In this document: positions 25,632 to 34,248 of the stretch, in pieces
Layout: each line of letters begins with the position of its first letter
Numbering within the stretch: position 1 is the stretch's first letter
NCBI RefSeq assembly: GCF_000026045.1
Contig: NC_007426.1
Coordinates: 992,001-1,056,000 of the forward strand
DNA from: Natronomonas pharaonis DSM 2160
Lineage (GTDB): Archaea > Halobacteriota > Halobacteria > Halobacteriales > Haloarculaceae
DNA: 64,000 bases
Direction: 5' to 3'
Notes under the pieces: model-generated
Databases searched by the model: none
Told to the model about the DNA's origin: nothing
The model's input: only the letters and a program-made list of their open reading frames with translations
Translations under genes and position numbers: made by a program

Positions 25632-25988
25632 ATGGACGTCTTGATCGCAGACGACTCCGAGTTTATGCGCAGCCTCCTCCGTGAGATTCTCGAAGAGGAG
25701 TACAACATCGTCGGCGAGGCCGAAAACGGCGTCGAGGCCATCGAGCTCTACCAGGAGCATAGCCCCGACCTCGTGATGATGGACATCGTCATGCCGATTC
25801 GTGATGGTATCGAGGCGACAGACGAGATCACCGACAGCGACCCCTCGGCGAAGGTCATCATGTGTACCAGCGTCGGGCAGGAACAGAAGATGAAAAGCGC
25901 GATTCAGGCCGGCGCGGAAGGATATATCACCAAACCGTTCCAGAAACCGAGCGTGCTTGACGAAATCGAGAACGTCGTGGGCGGCTGA
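25632..25988 (+). CDS. cheY: Chemotaxis response regulator CheY
   Basis: A 118-residue single receiver domain. The acidic pocket is Asp7/Asp8 (LIADDSE), the phosphoacceptor is Asp51 (VMMDIVMP), the Thr/Ser switch is at CTS (79-80), and the conserved Lys101 lies in YITKPF. Phosphorylated by CheA, it signals to the archaellum through CheF and ArlCE. It follows an A/T-poor 94-base gap containing GAGGTGCC near the start. cheC begins one base after the stop. Confidence 0.96.
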   Translation: MDVLIADDSEFMRSLLREILEEEYNIVGEAENGVEAIELYQEHSPDLVMMDIVMPIRDGIEATDEITDSDPSAKVIMCTSVGQEQKMKSAIQAGAEGYITKPFQKPSVLDEIENVVGG

Positions 25989-25989
25989 C

Positions 25990-27186
25990 ATGCAGATCGA
26001 CATCGACTCGCTGGAGACGTACAACACGCTCGCCCGCGACGGTGCACAGTCGGCCGCCCAATCGCTGTCGCAGTTGACCGGCATCGACACCCACGTCGAG
26101 GTGACAAACGTCTCGTTGATGGACCCGTCGGACCTCGAATACGAGTACATCGGCGGTGAGTTCTCCGGTGTCGAAATTGGACTCGAAGGTGCACTCTCCG
26201 GTGAGACGGTACTAACCTTCGACGAGGCCGCACAGGAGACCATTACGAACGTTCTCGCGCCCGGTGCCGACGAGGCGATGCGCCGCAGTTCGATAAAAGA
26301 AGTCGGCAACATCATGACAAGCGGCTTCATCGACGGCTGGGCTGACCACCTCGACGCACAGATAGACATTTCGACGCCGACGTATCTGGAAGGGACTGGC
26401 TCCGACGTACTGCCCGCGTCGGCCGCCGACAGCGACGAGCAGGTGTTCGTCTTCCGAAGCCGTGTCGAAGCCGTCTCCGAGGCCGTCGATTTCCATATCT
26501 TGCTGGTTCCCGAGCGGGACACGCTCGTTGACGCGCTCGACCCCGACGAGGACGATAGCATCCCCTTCGAGAAGTTCGAAGTGTTCAACGAGATGACGAT
26601 GCACGGCGCCGAAAAGGCTGCCGAGAACATCACCACGATGACCGGCCTCACGACGGATGTCGAAGTAAACCGAATGACGTTCGTCCCCATCGACGACGTG
26701 CCGGCCGAGGTCGGCGACAGGCGCTACGTCGGAACGGTCATGGAGTACGAGGGCACGCCGAGTGGCTACCTCGTCATCCTCTTCGACCAGTCATCGGCGT
26801 CTTCGGTCGTTGACGCGCTCGTGCCGGTTGAAACCGACGGCGATTGGGGTGAGATGGAACAAAGCGCGATGAAGGAACTCGGCAATATCATGACGAGCGG
26901 CTTTATCGACGGGTGGGCAAACGTTCTACAGACGTCCATCGACCACTCGCCGCCGACGTTTGTCGCCGACATGGGGTCGTCGATAATGAGTCCCATCGTC
27001 GGACGCATGGCCCGCACCCAAGAGCACGCTTTCATGCTCGATTCGGTCATCAACACCGACGGCGACGGTGTCTTCCGGTGTGAGATGTTCGCCCTTCCTG
27101 ATGAGGCAGAGTTGACCGATGTGCTTGACGACTTACTCGTTGAGCGGGCCGACGAAACCGAGGTCGAACCTGACGAGGTGTTCTGA
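25990..27186 (+). CDS. cheC: CheC-type CheY-P phosphatase with two complete CheC lobes
   Basis: The 398-residue protein is a tandem duplication of the CheC domain, roughly residues 1-195 and 200-385. Both lobes carry the phosphatase signature SxxxExxN: SSIKEVGNIMTSGFIDGWAD in the first and SAMKELGNIMTSGFIDGWAN in the second. A normal CheC (~205 residues) has two signatures within one fold, so this is a doubled form. CheC dephosphorylates CheY-P and partners CheD, encoded immediately downstream. Confidence 0.9.
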   Translation: MQIDIDSLETYNTLARDGAQSAAQSLSQLTGIDTHVEVTNVSLMDPSDLEYEYIGGEFSGVEIGLEGALSGETVLTFDEAAQETITNVLAPGADEAMRRSSIKEVGNIMTSGFIDGWADHLDAQIDISTPTYLEGTGSDVLPASAADSDEQVFVFRSRVEAVSEAVDFHILLVPERDTLVDALDPDEDDSIPFEKFEVFNEMTMHGAEKAAENITTMTGLTTDVEVNRMTFVPIDDVPAEVGDRRYVGTVMEYEGTPSGYLVILFDQSSASSVVDALVPVETDGDWGEMEQSAMKELGNIMTSGFIDGWANVLQTSIDHSPPTFVADMGSSIMSPIVGRMARTQEHAFMLDSVINTDGDGVFRCEMFALPDEAELTDVLDDLLVERADETEVEPDEVF

Positions 27187-27189
27187 CCG

Positions 27190-27693
27190 GTGGCTGCACT
27201 TCCGGCCGAATCCGACACAAGCGAACGAATCAAAGTCTCGATAGCCGACTACGCGGTCGCGGAAGCGGGCACTATCTCGACAAGCGGCCTCGGGTCGTGT
27301 CTCGGCCTCGCCATCTACGACCCGGAGGCCGGCGTCAGCGCGCTCGTCCATCCGATGTTGCCACGGCGGGACGGCAACGACGACCGGCCGCCGGAACGAT
27401 TTGTCGACTCCGGCATCGATGTCGTCGTTGATGCGCTGCTTGAGCACGGTGCATCGAAGGCGTCGCTGCGGGCAAAGATAGCCGGCGGTGCAGCCGTTGT
27501 CGATTTCGGTTCCGACGACGGCGACTCGATTGGCGACCGCAACATCGAGGTCGCACGCGAAGAGCTCTCCGACCGCGGCATCGAGTTGGTCGGCGAGGAG
27601 GTCGGCGGCGACTGCGGCCGGACGGTCAAAGTCGACGCCGCGACCGGCGATGTCAACGTCTCCCGGACGGACGGCGAAGAGACGACGCTGTAG
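27190..27693 (+). CDS. cheD: Chemoreceptor glutamine deamidase CheD
   Basis: The 167-residue enzyme deamidates Gln side chains in transducers. The catalytic Cys37 is in SGLGSCLGLAIYD and His54 in LVHPMLPRR. A GTG start four bases after cheC is the only fitting start. It forms the expected cheY-cheC-cheD run, and its TAG stop abuts the stop of the convergent membrane protein gene with no spacer. Confidence 0.93.
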   Translation: MAALPAESDTSERIKVSIADYAVAEAGTISTSGLGSCLGLAIYDPEAGVSALVHPMLPRRDGNDDRPPERFVDSGIDVVVDALLEHGASKASLRAKIAGGAAVVDFGSDDGDSIGDRNIEVAREELSDRGIELVGEEVGGDCGRTVKVDAATGDVNVSRTDGEETTL

Positions 27694-29193
27694 TCACACG
27701 AGCCCGGCGACGCTCGGGCTGATAAAGCCCTCAATGAAGCCGGCTACAGCCAGTACGACGCCGATACCGACAAGCACCCAGAAGCTTCTCTCGATGCGGT
27801 CGGCCAGTTCGGCATCCGAACACCGTCCACGGAGCCGCCGCCAGCCGGCGACGCCGAGCCACAGCCCAGCCGCGCCCGCCGCGATGATGGCCGGAATCTC
27901 AAGGACACCGTGTGGAGCGACAAACGCAGCGAGCGCTTCGGGGTCGGCCTCAAGCCGGCCGTACACGCCGAAGACGACGCCGTTAAACACCAGCGACGCC
28001 GCTGCGGGCACCGCCAGTGTAAGCCCCGAAAGGGCCGTCCCCACCGCGACGGTCCAGTTGTTGGCAGCGAAAAAGACCGCCGCCGTCGGCGCGAAGTGGT
28101 CCTCCAGCCGCGCCTCGATAGAGGCTGTTACGAGGCCCTCATAGGGGGCCGCGAGCATCCACCCGAGTCCAAACCCGCCGAGGATGAGCCCCGTCGCAAC
28201 GGCGTGGGTCCCCGGCGTTGCCCGAACGAACGCCCCGAGCTCGGCAAGGCCGCGCCGGAGCCCGGAACTGAGCTGTGCCGCCGCCGACCGCTCGGGTACG
28301 GCCGGCGGCGCGATGGCATCGACCGTCCCCGCATACAGCGCCGTCTTCAGCACAGCCAGCGCGGGCGAGACGACCACAAAGCCCGCGACAGCGGCAGCCC
28401 GGGCACCGGCCTCGCCACCGCCGCTCAACACGCCGACGACGCCGAGTAGGCCGAGAGCCAGCAGATAGTAGCCGACGGCGTCACCAGCGTTGCGCCGGAT
28501 GTAGCCACCAGCGCGCCGGAGCCCATCCCCGGCACCGACGCCGTCTTCGACGACGGCCACCGGAGCGAAGGCGAAAAGCGCCCGGATGCAGACGACGGCG
28601 GCGAGCCACGCGAGCGTGACCACCAACGCAACGGCGACAAAGAGAATGCCTGGGAGCAGCAGCGCCGCCATCGCGCCGGCCACGCCCGCGACGGCCGTCG
28701 CGAGCACCCACAGGAAGACCTCGAAGACGACGAGCACGACCATCGCTCCCGTGTGCCTGCGTGCGCCCGCGAGCGCGGCCGTCGTTCCCCGTCGGTCACG
28801 AAGCGTCGCCACGGACGCCGAAAGCTGTGCCGCGAGTGCGACACCGTACAGCGCGACGAACAACACGACGGCGACAAGCGCTGTCACTGCCAGCAGCCCG
28901 ACTACTGCAGGGGGCAAGAGCACCTCGAAGACCGGGACCAGCTCTTCGAGCCACGCTTCAAACGCCGGGTCCTCCGGCGATGGTGGGTCGAGTTCGCGGT
29001 CTGCGAGCGCTGACTGGAACCGTTCGAGCCGCCCCGTTGTCGCCAAGTACAGATAGGACAGCGCGAAGCCGCCGAGCCCGACGACCTGTACGACAGCGGA
29101 GATAGCTGGGGTCAAAAAGAACGCCGGGAGGAGGTCGCTTGCTCGGCCGCGAAACACCGCGATGACGGCACGGAGCGCAGGGGCAATGGCCAT
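27694..29193 (-). CDS. Large membrane protein with C-terminal SpoIIM-like domain
   Basis: About 499 residues and nine to ten membrane helices. The C-terminal ~170 residues match the stage II sporulation protein M family (FFAANNWTVAVGTALSG, SLVFNGVVFGVYG, FVAPHGVLEIPAIIAAGAAG). The N-terminal part resembles haloarchaeal multi-pass proteins with repeated glycerophosphoryl-type membrane blocks (RRAGGYIRRNAGDAVGYYLL). ATG 29193 has TTTTAATA about 26 bases upstream; an upstream TTG frame start is less likely. Haloarchaea do not sporulate, so the role is probably membrane organisation or transport. Confidence 0.75.
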   Translation of the reverse strand: MAIAPALRAVIAVFRGRASDLLPAFFLTPAISAVVQVVGLGGFALSYLYLATTGRLERFQSALADRELDPPSPEDPAFEAWLEELVPVFEVLLPPAVVGLLAVTALVAVVLFVALYGVALAAQLSASVATLRDRRGTTAALAGARRHTGAMVVLVVFEVFLWVLATAVAGVAGAMAALLLPGILFVAVALVVTLAWLAAVVCIRALFAFAPVAVVEDGVGAGDGLRRAGGYIRRNAGDAVGYYLLALGLLGVVGVLSGGGEAGARAAAVAGFVVVSPALAVLKTALYAGTVDAIAPPAVPERSAAAQLSSGLRRGLAELGAFVRATPGTHAVATGLILGGFGLGWMLAAPYEGLVTASIEARLEDHFAPTAAVFFAANNWTVAVGTALSGLTLAVPAAASLVFNGVVFGVYGRLEADPEALAAFVAPHGVLEIPAIIAAGAAGLWLGVAGWRRLRGRCSDAELADRIERSFWVLVGIGVVLAVAGFIEGFISPSVAGLV

Positions 29194-29387
29194 GGCAGGG
29201 GCCACGGGCGCGCCGATATTAAAACCGGGAGACAAGTGGAAACTGTTGTTTAGTTTTCTTTTGTTTTATTGGCTGTAGCGGCTCTCTACGTCGACTTTCT
29301 GATTTGCAAACGTTGCCCTATTTTCGACTATATCTACCACAGATTTATTTACTATGAAAGACAATCCACGATAGAGACCGATTCGCA

Positions 29388-31964
29388 ATGGTGGGGGCTA
29401 TACGCAAAGCGTTGGCAGATATCCGTGGACAGTCGAACGTCGTCGGGTCGATACTACTGGTCGCGATTGTACTGGTGGTCGTGGTCGGCTTCGGCGCGGC
29501 GACGTTTCCGAACTACGCGACAGACAACAGCGACCCGAACGTTGATATCGAAGTGGCCGATGTCACCGCAAATGAGGTCGAAATCGCACACACCCAGGGT
29601 GATTCGCTGAACGCCGATGAGGTCGAGGTTAGAGTAGATAGTGGGTCGTCGTATGTGTCCGACAGCGAACGCTACGACGACACTGATAGCTTTGACCAAG
29701 GCGATTCCGTGTTTAGAACGCACTTCGTTGATGAAGGCGACACGGTTGAAGTGATGGTCATCGATGAGGTGACGAATACAGTGCTGTTGGATACAGAGGA
29801 GCTGGTTCCGGAAGCGGAGCCGTCGGCACTCAGCGTGAGCATCGACTCCGTCTCCGAAGAGGTCTACATTGATGAAGACGCGGTCGAAGACGACAACGAA
29901 CTGGTCGGTATTGACCACATCGGAGACGAAGCAGAGCTTGAATACACGGTGAAAAACGAGGGCGGGCAGCCGGTGACCATAGAAAGTGAGGACCTCCGGC
30001 TGGAAGTCGGCACCGGTGGCTACGAGGCATACACCAACATCAACGACCCCACCACGCTCGAAGGCTACACTGAATCCGGCGACGCACACGTCGAATCTGA
30101 CATCATAGACGATTGGGACCTCACCGGCGCACAGCAGCAAGGGGTTGCCAACACCGACGAGACAAACGTCGCATTGTTCGCCAACGGCGTCTCTGACGAC
30201 GCCGAAATCACCGTCTACGGTGGCCCCCACTTCGACCCAGAAATCCAGAATACCACCGAGACGATAAACGCCACTGAGACGTTCGAATTCGAGGCAAACG
30301 TCACGAACGACGGCGACCTGCCCGACACCCAGACGATTAACGCAACGCTGTACGACCTCGACAACCAAACGGTGGTCGACAGTGTGCTCAATGAAAAGAC
30401 CCTCTCGTTGGACCCTGAAGAGCACGATACAGCCGACTTCGAAAACGATGATGGCCTCGAAATCCCTGAATACGGCCACGACACGCGCCTCCAGGTCAAC
30501 GTCACGACACACAACGCCGAGGTGGAAGACGGCTACGAAACGGAGACAATCGATGTCAACGCTCCGCCGAGCTTCACTGTCGACCTCAATGACGCCCCCG
30601 AAGCTATCGAAGTCGATGAGGTGGCGACGATGAATGCCACCATCGAAAACATCGGCGACAACCCCGGCGAGCAGACAGTTTCACTCGATGTCCCTGACGC
30701 AGACCCCGAAACCGCCGAGGAGGAAACGATAGAGCTTGCCGCTGGCGAAGAGACCGATGTCAGTCTCGATGTCGTATTCACCTCCGAGGATGTCGGCACC
30801 GTCGACATCGCCGTCCAAAGCGAAGACAGCAGCGAGCAGGCACGTAGCGTCACCGTCTACGAGCCGATGGAGGTCGAGCTCGAAGAGCCCGCTCCGGTCT
30901 TCGCCGAAGAGGAAGCGACCATCACAGCGACCGTAACAAACCCGAACGAACACGCTGCACAGTCAGAGGAACTGACACTGTGGCTCGGTGACGACGACGA
31001 AGAAAACGACCCCGCCGAGGTCTGGAGCGGAACGGTTGAGGTTGATGCCGGCGGGGAGACGACAGTAAGCGAAGAACACATCCCCGGCAAAGAGGAGGTC
31101 CGTGACGTGCCGGTTGACGCCGAACTTGAACGTGGCGGCGAAGACAGCACGGAAATCCACGTTGAGAACCTCTATGTTGGATTCGACGGTATCTCCGACA
31201 CGGAGACCAGCGGCCTCCTCTCCGGTGATGGTGCTCGCGTCGAAGCTCCCGTTGTCTACGACTCCACTATCAGTGTTACAGTAGAAGAAGTTCGAATCGA
31301 CAATGTCGAACACGCCGACCCGCTCCGGGTCAGCCAGCATAGCTTCGACGGCGGCGCGACCCTCAAGTTCGGCGACCAAGAGGTGATGGAACGCGATTGG
31401 TTCGACGAAGGAATCTACGTCGGTGAAACTGTGGAGATAACGAATTTCGACCTCCCTGCCGTAGAGAATGAACTCGCCGATAGTATCGTCTTCAACCGGT
31501 TCGCCGACGAGCCCGGGGGAATCACGGGTATCGTCGACGTCTGGGTGGCCCACGACATGCGCGGTGCGAATTACGACTTTACCCTCATCGGCGAATCAGA
31601 AGACCTGACTGACGTCGATGGGGACCCCCGCGACATTGAACGGTCGATTACCGTTAACGTTCCCGCCGGGGACGAAGTGCCCACGGAAGACGAACTCGAA
31701 GAGCATGCTGAAGACCTCGAAGCGGCTTACGAGACCGTCAGCGAAGACGCCGACGAGTTAGACGACGACCAGCAGGAAGCCGTCGATGAAGTCGGTGACT
31801 ACGTCGAGGGGGTCGACAGCGATATTGACGCGACTGAGAACGAAAACGACCGCATCGGTGTCCAAAACGACATCAATGCCAACTACGCCGTGCTCGAAGA
31901 GGCCTATGACGACATCGACTGCGACTGGCACCAAGTCTTGGGCTGGACCTGCGGCGACCTCTGA
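29388..31964 (+). CDS. Giant type IV pilin-like surface protein (858 aa)
   Basis: The N-terminus IRGQSNVVGSILLVAIVLV has the archaeal type IV pilin signature: charged leader, cleavage after Gly (RG|QS) and an assembly helix. Instead of the ~150 residues usual for pilins, ~820 residues follow. They include several CARDB-like beta-sandwich modules (~280-610: EFEANVTNDGDLPDTQTINA, MNATIENIGDNPGEQ, ITATVTNPNEHAAQ), a further beta domain, and a helical acidic C-terminus with two Cys (DCDWHQVLGWTCGDL). Many NxT sequons occur. Upstream DNA (29240-29370) is unusually A/T-rich. Confidence 0.8.
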   Translation: MVGAIRKALADIRGQSNVVGSILLVAIVLVVVVGFGAATFPNYATDNSDPNVDIEVADVTANEVEIAHTQGDSLNADEVEVRVDSGSSYVSDSERYDDTDSFDQGDSVFRTHFVDEGDTVEVMVIDEVTNTVLLDTEELVPEAEPSALSVSIDSVSEEVYIDEDAVEDDNELVGIDHIGDEAELEYTVKNEGGQPVTIESEDLRLEVGTGGYEAYTNINDPTTLEGYTESGDAHVESDIIDDWDLTGAQQQGVANTDETNVALFANGVSDDAEITVYGGPHFDPEIQNTTETINATETFEFEANVTNDGDLPDTQTINATLYDLDNQTVVDSVLNEKTLSLDPEEHDTADFENDDGLEIPEYGHDTRLQVNVTTHNAEVEDGYETETIDVNAPPSFTVDLNDAPEAIEVDEVATMNATIENIGDNPGEQTVSLDVPDADPETAEEETIELAAGEETDVSLDVVFTSEDVGTVDIAVQSEDSSEQARSVTVYEPMEVELEEPAPVFAEEEATITATVTNPNEHAAQSEELTLWLGDDDEENDPAEVWSGTVEVDAGGETTVSEEHIPGKEEVRDVPVDAELERGGEDSTEIHVENLYVGFDGISDTETSGLLSGDGARVEAPVVYDSTISVTVEEVRIDNVEHADPLRVSQHSFDGGATLKFGDQEVMERDWFDEGIYVGETVEITNFDLPAVENELADSIVFNRFADEPGGITGIVDVWVAHDMRGANYDFTLIGESEDLTDVDGDPRDIERSITVNVPAGDEVPTEDELEEHAEDLEAAYETVSEDADELDDDQQEAVDEVGDYVEGVDSDIDATENENDRIGVQNDINANYAVLEEAYDDIDCDWHQVLGWTCGDL

Positions 31965-32004
31965 CCCCGTCGCTATTTTATAACTCCCCGCCAAACCGCT
32001 CTGT

Positions 32005-33036
32005 ATGTCCCTGCTCATCTACGGTGCCTACGGCTACACCGGCGAACTCATTGCTGAAGAAGCAGTCGACCGTGACCTCGATGTCGTCGTCGCTGGCCGC
32101 GACAAACGGAAGGTCCGTGACCTCGCCGCCCGGCTGAACTGCAAGGGCCGCCGCTTCGACCTCGATGCCGCTGCCGACAACCTCGACGATATCGAAGCAG
32201 TTCTCAACTGCGCCGGACCGTTCGTTGAAACCTATGAACCGCTCGTCGAGGCGTGTCTGGAGACCGGCACCCACTATCTGGATATCACCGGCGAGCTTTC
32301 GGTCTTCGAAGCCATCGCGGAGCGGGACCGAGAGGCCGAGAAGGCCGGCGTCTGCCTGTTGCCGGGCGTGGGCTTTGACGTGGTGCCAACCGACTGTCTG
32401 GCCGGTCACCTCCACGATATGCATCCGTCGGCCGACGAACTGCGGTTGGGCTTTGACCCCTCGGGGACCATCTCGAAGGGGACGCTCGCGTCGGTCATCG
32501 AACATCTCGACGAGGGAGGCAAGGTTCGCCGAGACGGTCGCCTCGTCGACGTGCCGCCGGCACACAAGCGCCGATATATTGATTTCGGCCGCGGCGAGCG
32601 GTCGGCGGCGACGATTCCGTGGGGTGATGTCTCGACGGCCTACTACACGACCGGCATCGAAAACATCGAGGTCTACACGGCGATGCCGAGCGAGGCCGCT
32701 ATCGCGCTGAAATACGGCAGCGGTATCGTCAGTCCAGTGCTGGGTGCCGAGCCGGTCAAAGGCGCGCTACAGACGCTCGCAAAGACGGTCGTCTCCGGCC
32801 CCTCCGAAAAACAGCGACGCGAGGGCGTCTGTTACGTCTGGGGTGAGGCGACCGACGGCGAGCGAACGGTCACCGCACGACTGAAGACCCCAGAGACGTA
32901 CGCGCTGACGGTCGACGCCGCCACAACGGCGGCAGCGCGTATCCTCGACGACGCGCCAGCCGGCTTCGAGACGCCGGCAGCAGCATTCACACCGGAGTTC
33001 GTTCTTGCCCTCGATGGCGTCGAGGGCTTCTTCTGA
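32005..33036 (+). CDS. Saccharopine dehydrogenase-like NAD(P)-binding oxidoreductase
   Basis: This 343-residue protein has an N-terminal Rossmann fold (LLIYGAYGYTGELIAEEAV) and AGPFVETYEPLVEACLETGT, both typical of saccharopine dehydrogenase-like proteins and 'trans-acting enoyl reductases'. GVGFDVVPTDCLAGHL marks the second domain. The substrate is not evident; haloarchaeal members may act on isoprenoid or lipid intermediates, but that is conjecture. Its start is 40 bases after the giant pilin gene. Confidence 0.82.
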   Translation: MSLLIYGAYGYTGELIAEEAVDRDLDVVVAGRDKRKVRDLAARLNCKGRRFDLDAAADNLDDIEAVLNCAGPFVETYEPLVEACLETGTHYLDITGELSVFEAIAERDREAEKAGVCLLPGVGFDVVPTDCLAGHLHDMHPSADELRLGFDPSGTISKGTLASVIEHLDEGGKVRRDGRLVDVPPAHKRRYIDFGRGERSAATIPWGDVSTAYYTTGIENIEVYTAMPSEAAIALKYGSGIVSPVLGAEPVKGALQTLAKTVVSGPSEKQRREGVCYVWGEATDGERTVTARLKTPETYALTVDAATTAAARILDDAPAGFETPAAAFTPEFVLALDGVEGFF

Positions 33037-33107
33037 GCTGTTTTCGCTCCGAACCCTTTCGACGCCTGCGACAAAAGGCATACATGGCCCCGTAGCTGAC
33101 TGCGGAT

Positions 33108-33752
33108 ATGGACCGCCAGCACGTCGCCGTTCTCGTGGCTGTCTGCATGGCGCTTGCGCTCGTGCCGGCGGGCGTCGCCGCCGCCGAGGAGCCGGCTGAA
33201 GCCGTCGCTGCCGCGACCGGCCCGACCGTTGACGCAACGGTTACCGACCGTTACCGGGCGGGCGCGTCGGCGGGGCTGTCGCGGGTCGATACAGACGGCG
33301 TCCTCGAACAGCCGACTCGGGCGACGATATACGAAGCCATCGACGAGTCGCCGGGTATCGACCTCGCCGGACTGGCGGCGGCGGCTGACGTGACGAAGTC
33401 GACGGCACGGTATCACGTCGACGTGCTACGCGATGCCGGCCTCGTTGCGGGTGTCGAAGTCGCCGGTGCGTTACGCTTTGCGCCCGCGGAGCTCGACGCG
33501 GAGGTCGCCGGCGTGCTTGAGACGGACGCGCCGGGCACCGTGCTGACGGCGGTCGCCGACCACGAGCCGGCCTCGGTACGAACGCTGGCGGAGGCGACCG
33601 ACCGCGCACCATCGACAGTCTCACACCACCTCTCGGAACTCGAAGCTCGCGGGCTCGTCGAGCGCGAACGCCGCGGTGAGGCCGTCCTCACATCGCTTGC
33701 CCCGCCGGCACGGGACGCCCTCGGGGCACCACCGGCAACAGCCGACGACTGA
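33108..33752 (+). CDS. Signal-peptide-bearing protein with two winged-HTH domains
   Basis: The 214-residue protein begins with a hydrophobic leader (HVAVLVAVCMALALVPAGVA-AA), a potential signal peptide or anchor. Two winged helix-turn-helix domains follow: ~70-125 (RATIYEAIDESPGIDLAGLA, STARYHVDVLRDAGLV) and ~140-205 (SVRTLAEATDRAPSTVSHHL, LEARGLVERERRGE). The leader would normally direct export, so it is more likely a membrane-tethered regulator with the HTH in the cytoplasm. The family is ArsR/MarR-like. Confidence 0.75.
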   Translation: MDRQHVAVLVAVCMALALVPAGVAAAEEPAEAVAAATGPTVDATVTDRYRAGASAGLSRVDTDGVLEQPTRATIYEAIDESPGIDLAGLAAAADVTKSTARYHVDVLRDAGLVAGVEVAGALRFAPAELDAEVAGVLETDAPGTVLTAVADHEPASVRTLAEATDRAPSTVSHHLSELEARGLVERERRGEAVLTSLAPPARDALGAPPATADD

Positions 33753-33791
33753 CGAAGGGTTTCTTTTGTCCGCCGGGACAACCGCCGCTGT

Positions 33792-34148
33792 ATGGATTTC
33801 AGTGTCGCAACCACCGACGACATCGACAGCGTCGTTCCGGACGAATACGGCGGCATGTGGTTCTTCCGTGAGCCGTTGGACTGTGCGGCGCTCGGCATCT
33901 CGCTGCTGGAGTTGGAGCCGGAGGGCCGCGGAAAGCCCCACGACCATGCCGACGACGGCCAAGAGGAGGTGTATCTCGTCGTCGATGGCGAGTTGACCAT
34001 CGCACTCGGCGGCGGCGACGACGAGCCACCGGCCGAAGAACGGACACTGACCACCGGCGAGGCGATGCGTGTCGGCCCGGGGACGTGGCGGGCGCTCTCG
34101 AACCGCGGCGACGAGCCGGTCCGGGTCGTCGTTGCCGGCGCGCCCTGA
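33792..34148 (+). CDS. Small cupin protein
   Basis: A 118-residue single cupin: KPHDHADDGQEEVYLVVDGE provides the first metal motif (His, His, Glu) and MRVGPGTWRALSNRG the second, in which the usual His is replaced by Trp/Arg. It may therefore bind metal weakly or serve as a sensor. It starts 39 bases after the HTH gene on the same strand. Confidence 0.78.
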   Translation: MDFSVATTDDIDSVVPDEYGGMWFFREPLDCAALGISLLELEPEGRGKPHDHADDGQEEVYLVVDGELTIALGGGDDEPPAEERTLTTGEAMRVGPGTWRALSNRGDEPVRVVVAGAP

Positions 34149-34248
34149 CCGGCCGCTGTGCCGTCGGCCCGACCTGCAGGTATTTTGTCCCGGGGGCTGA
34201 ACGCCCGGATATGGTAGGGAAACGCCCCGTGTTCCGCTGCCGACAGCC

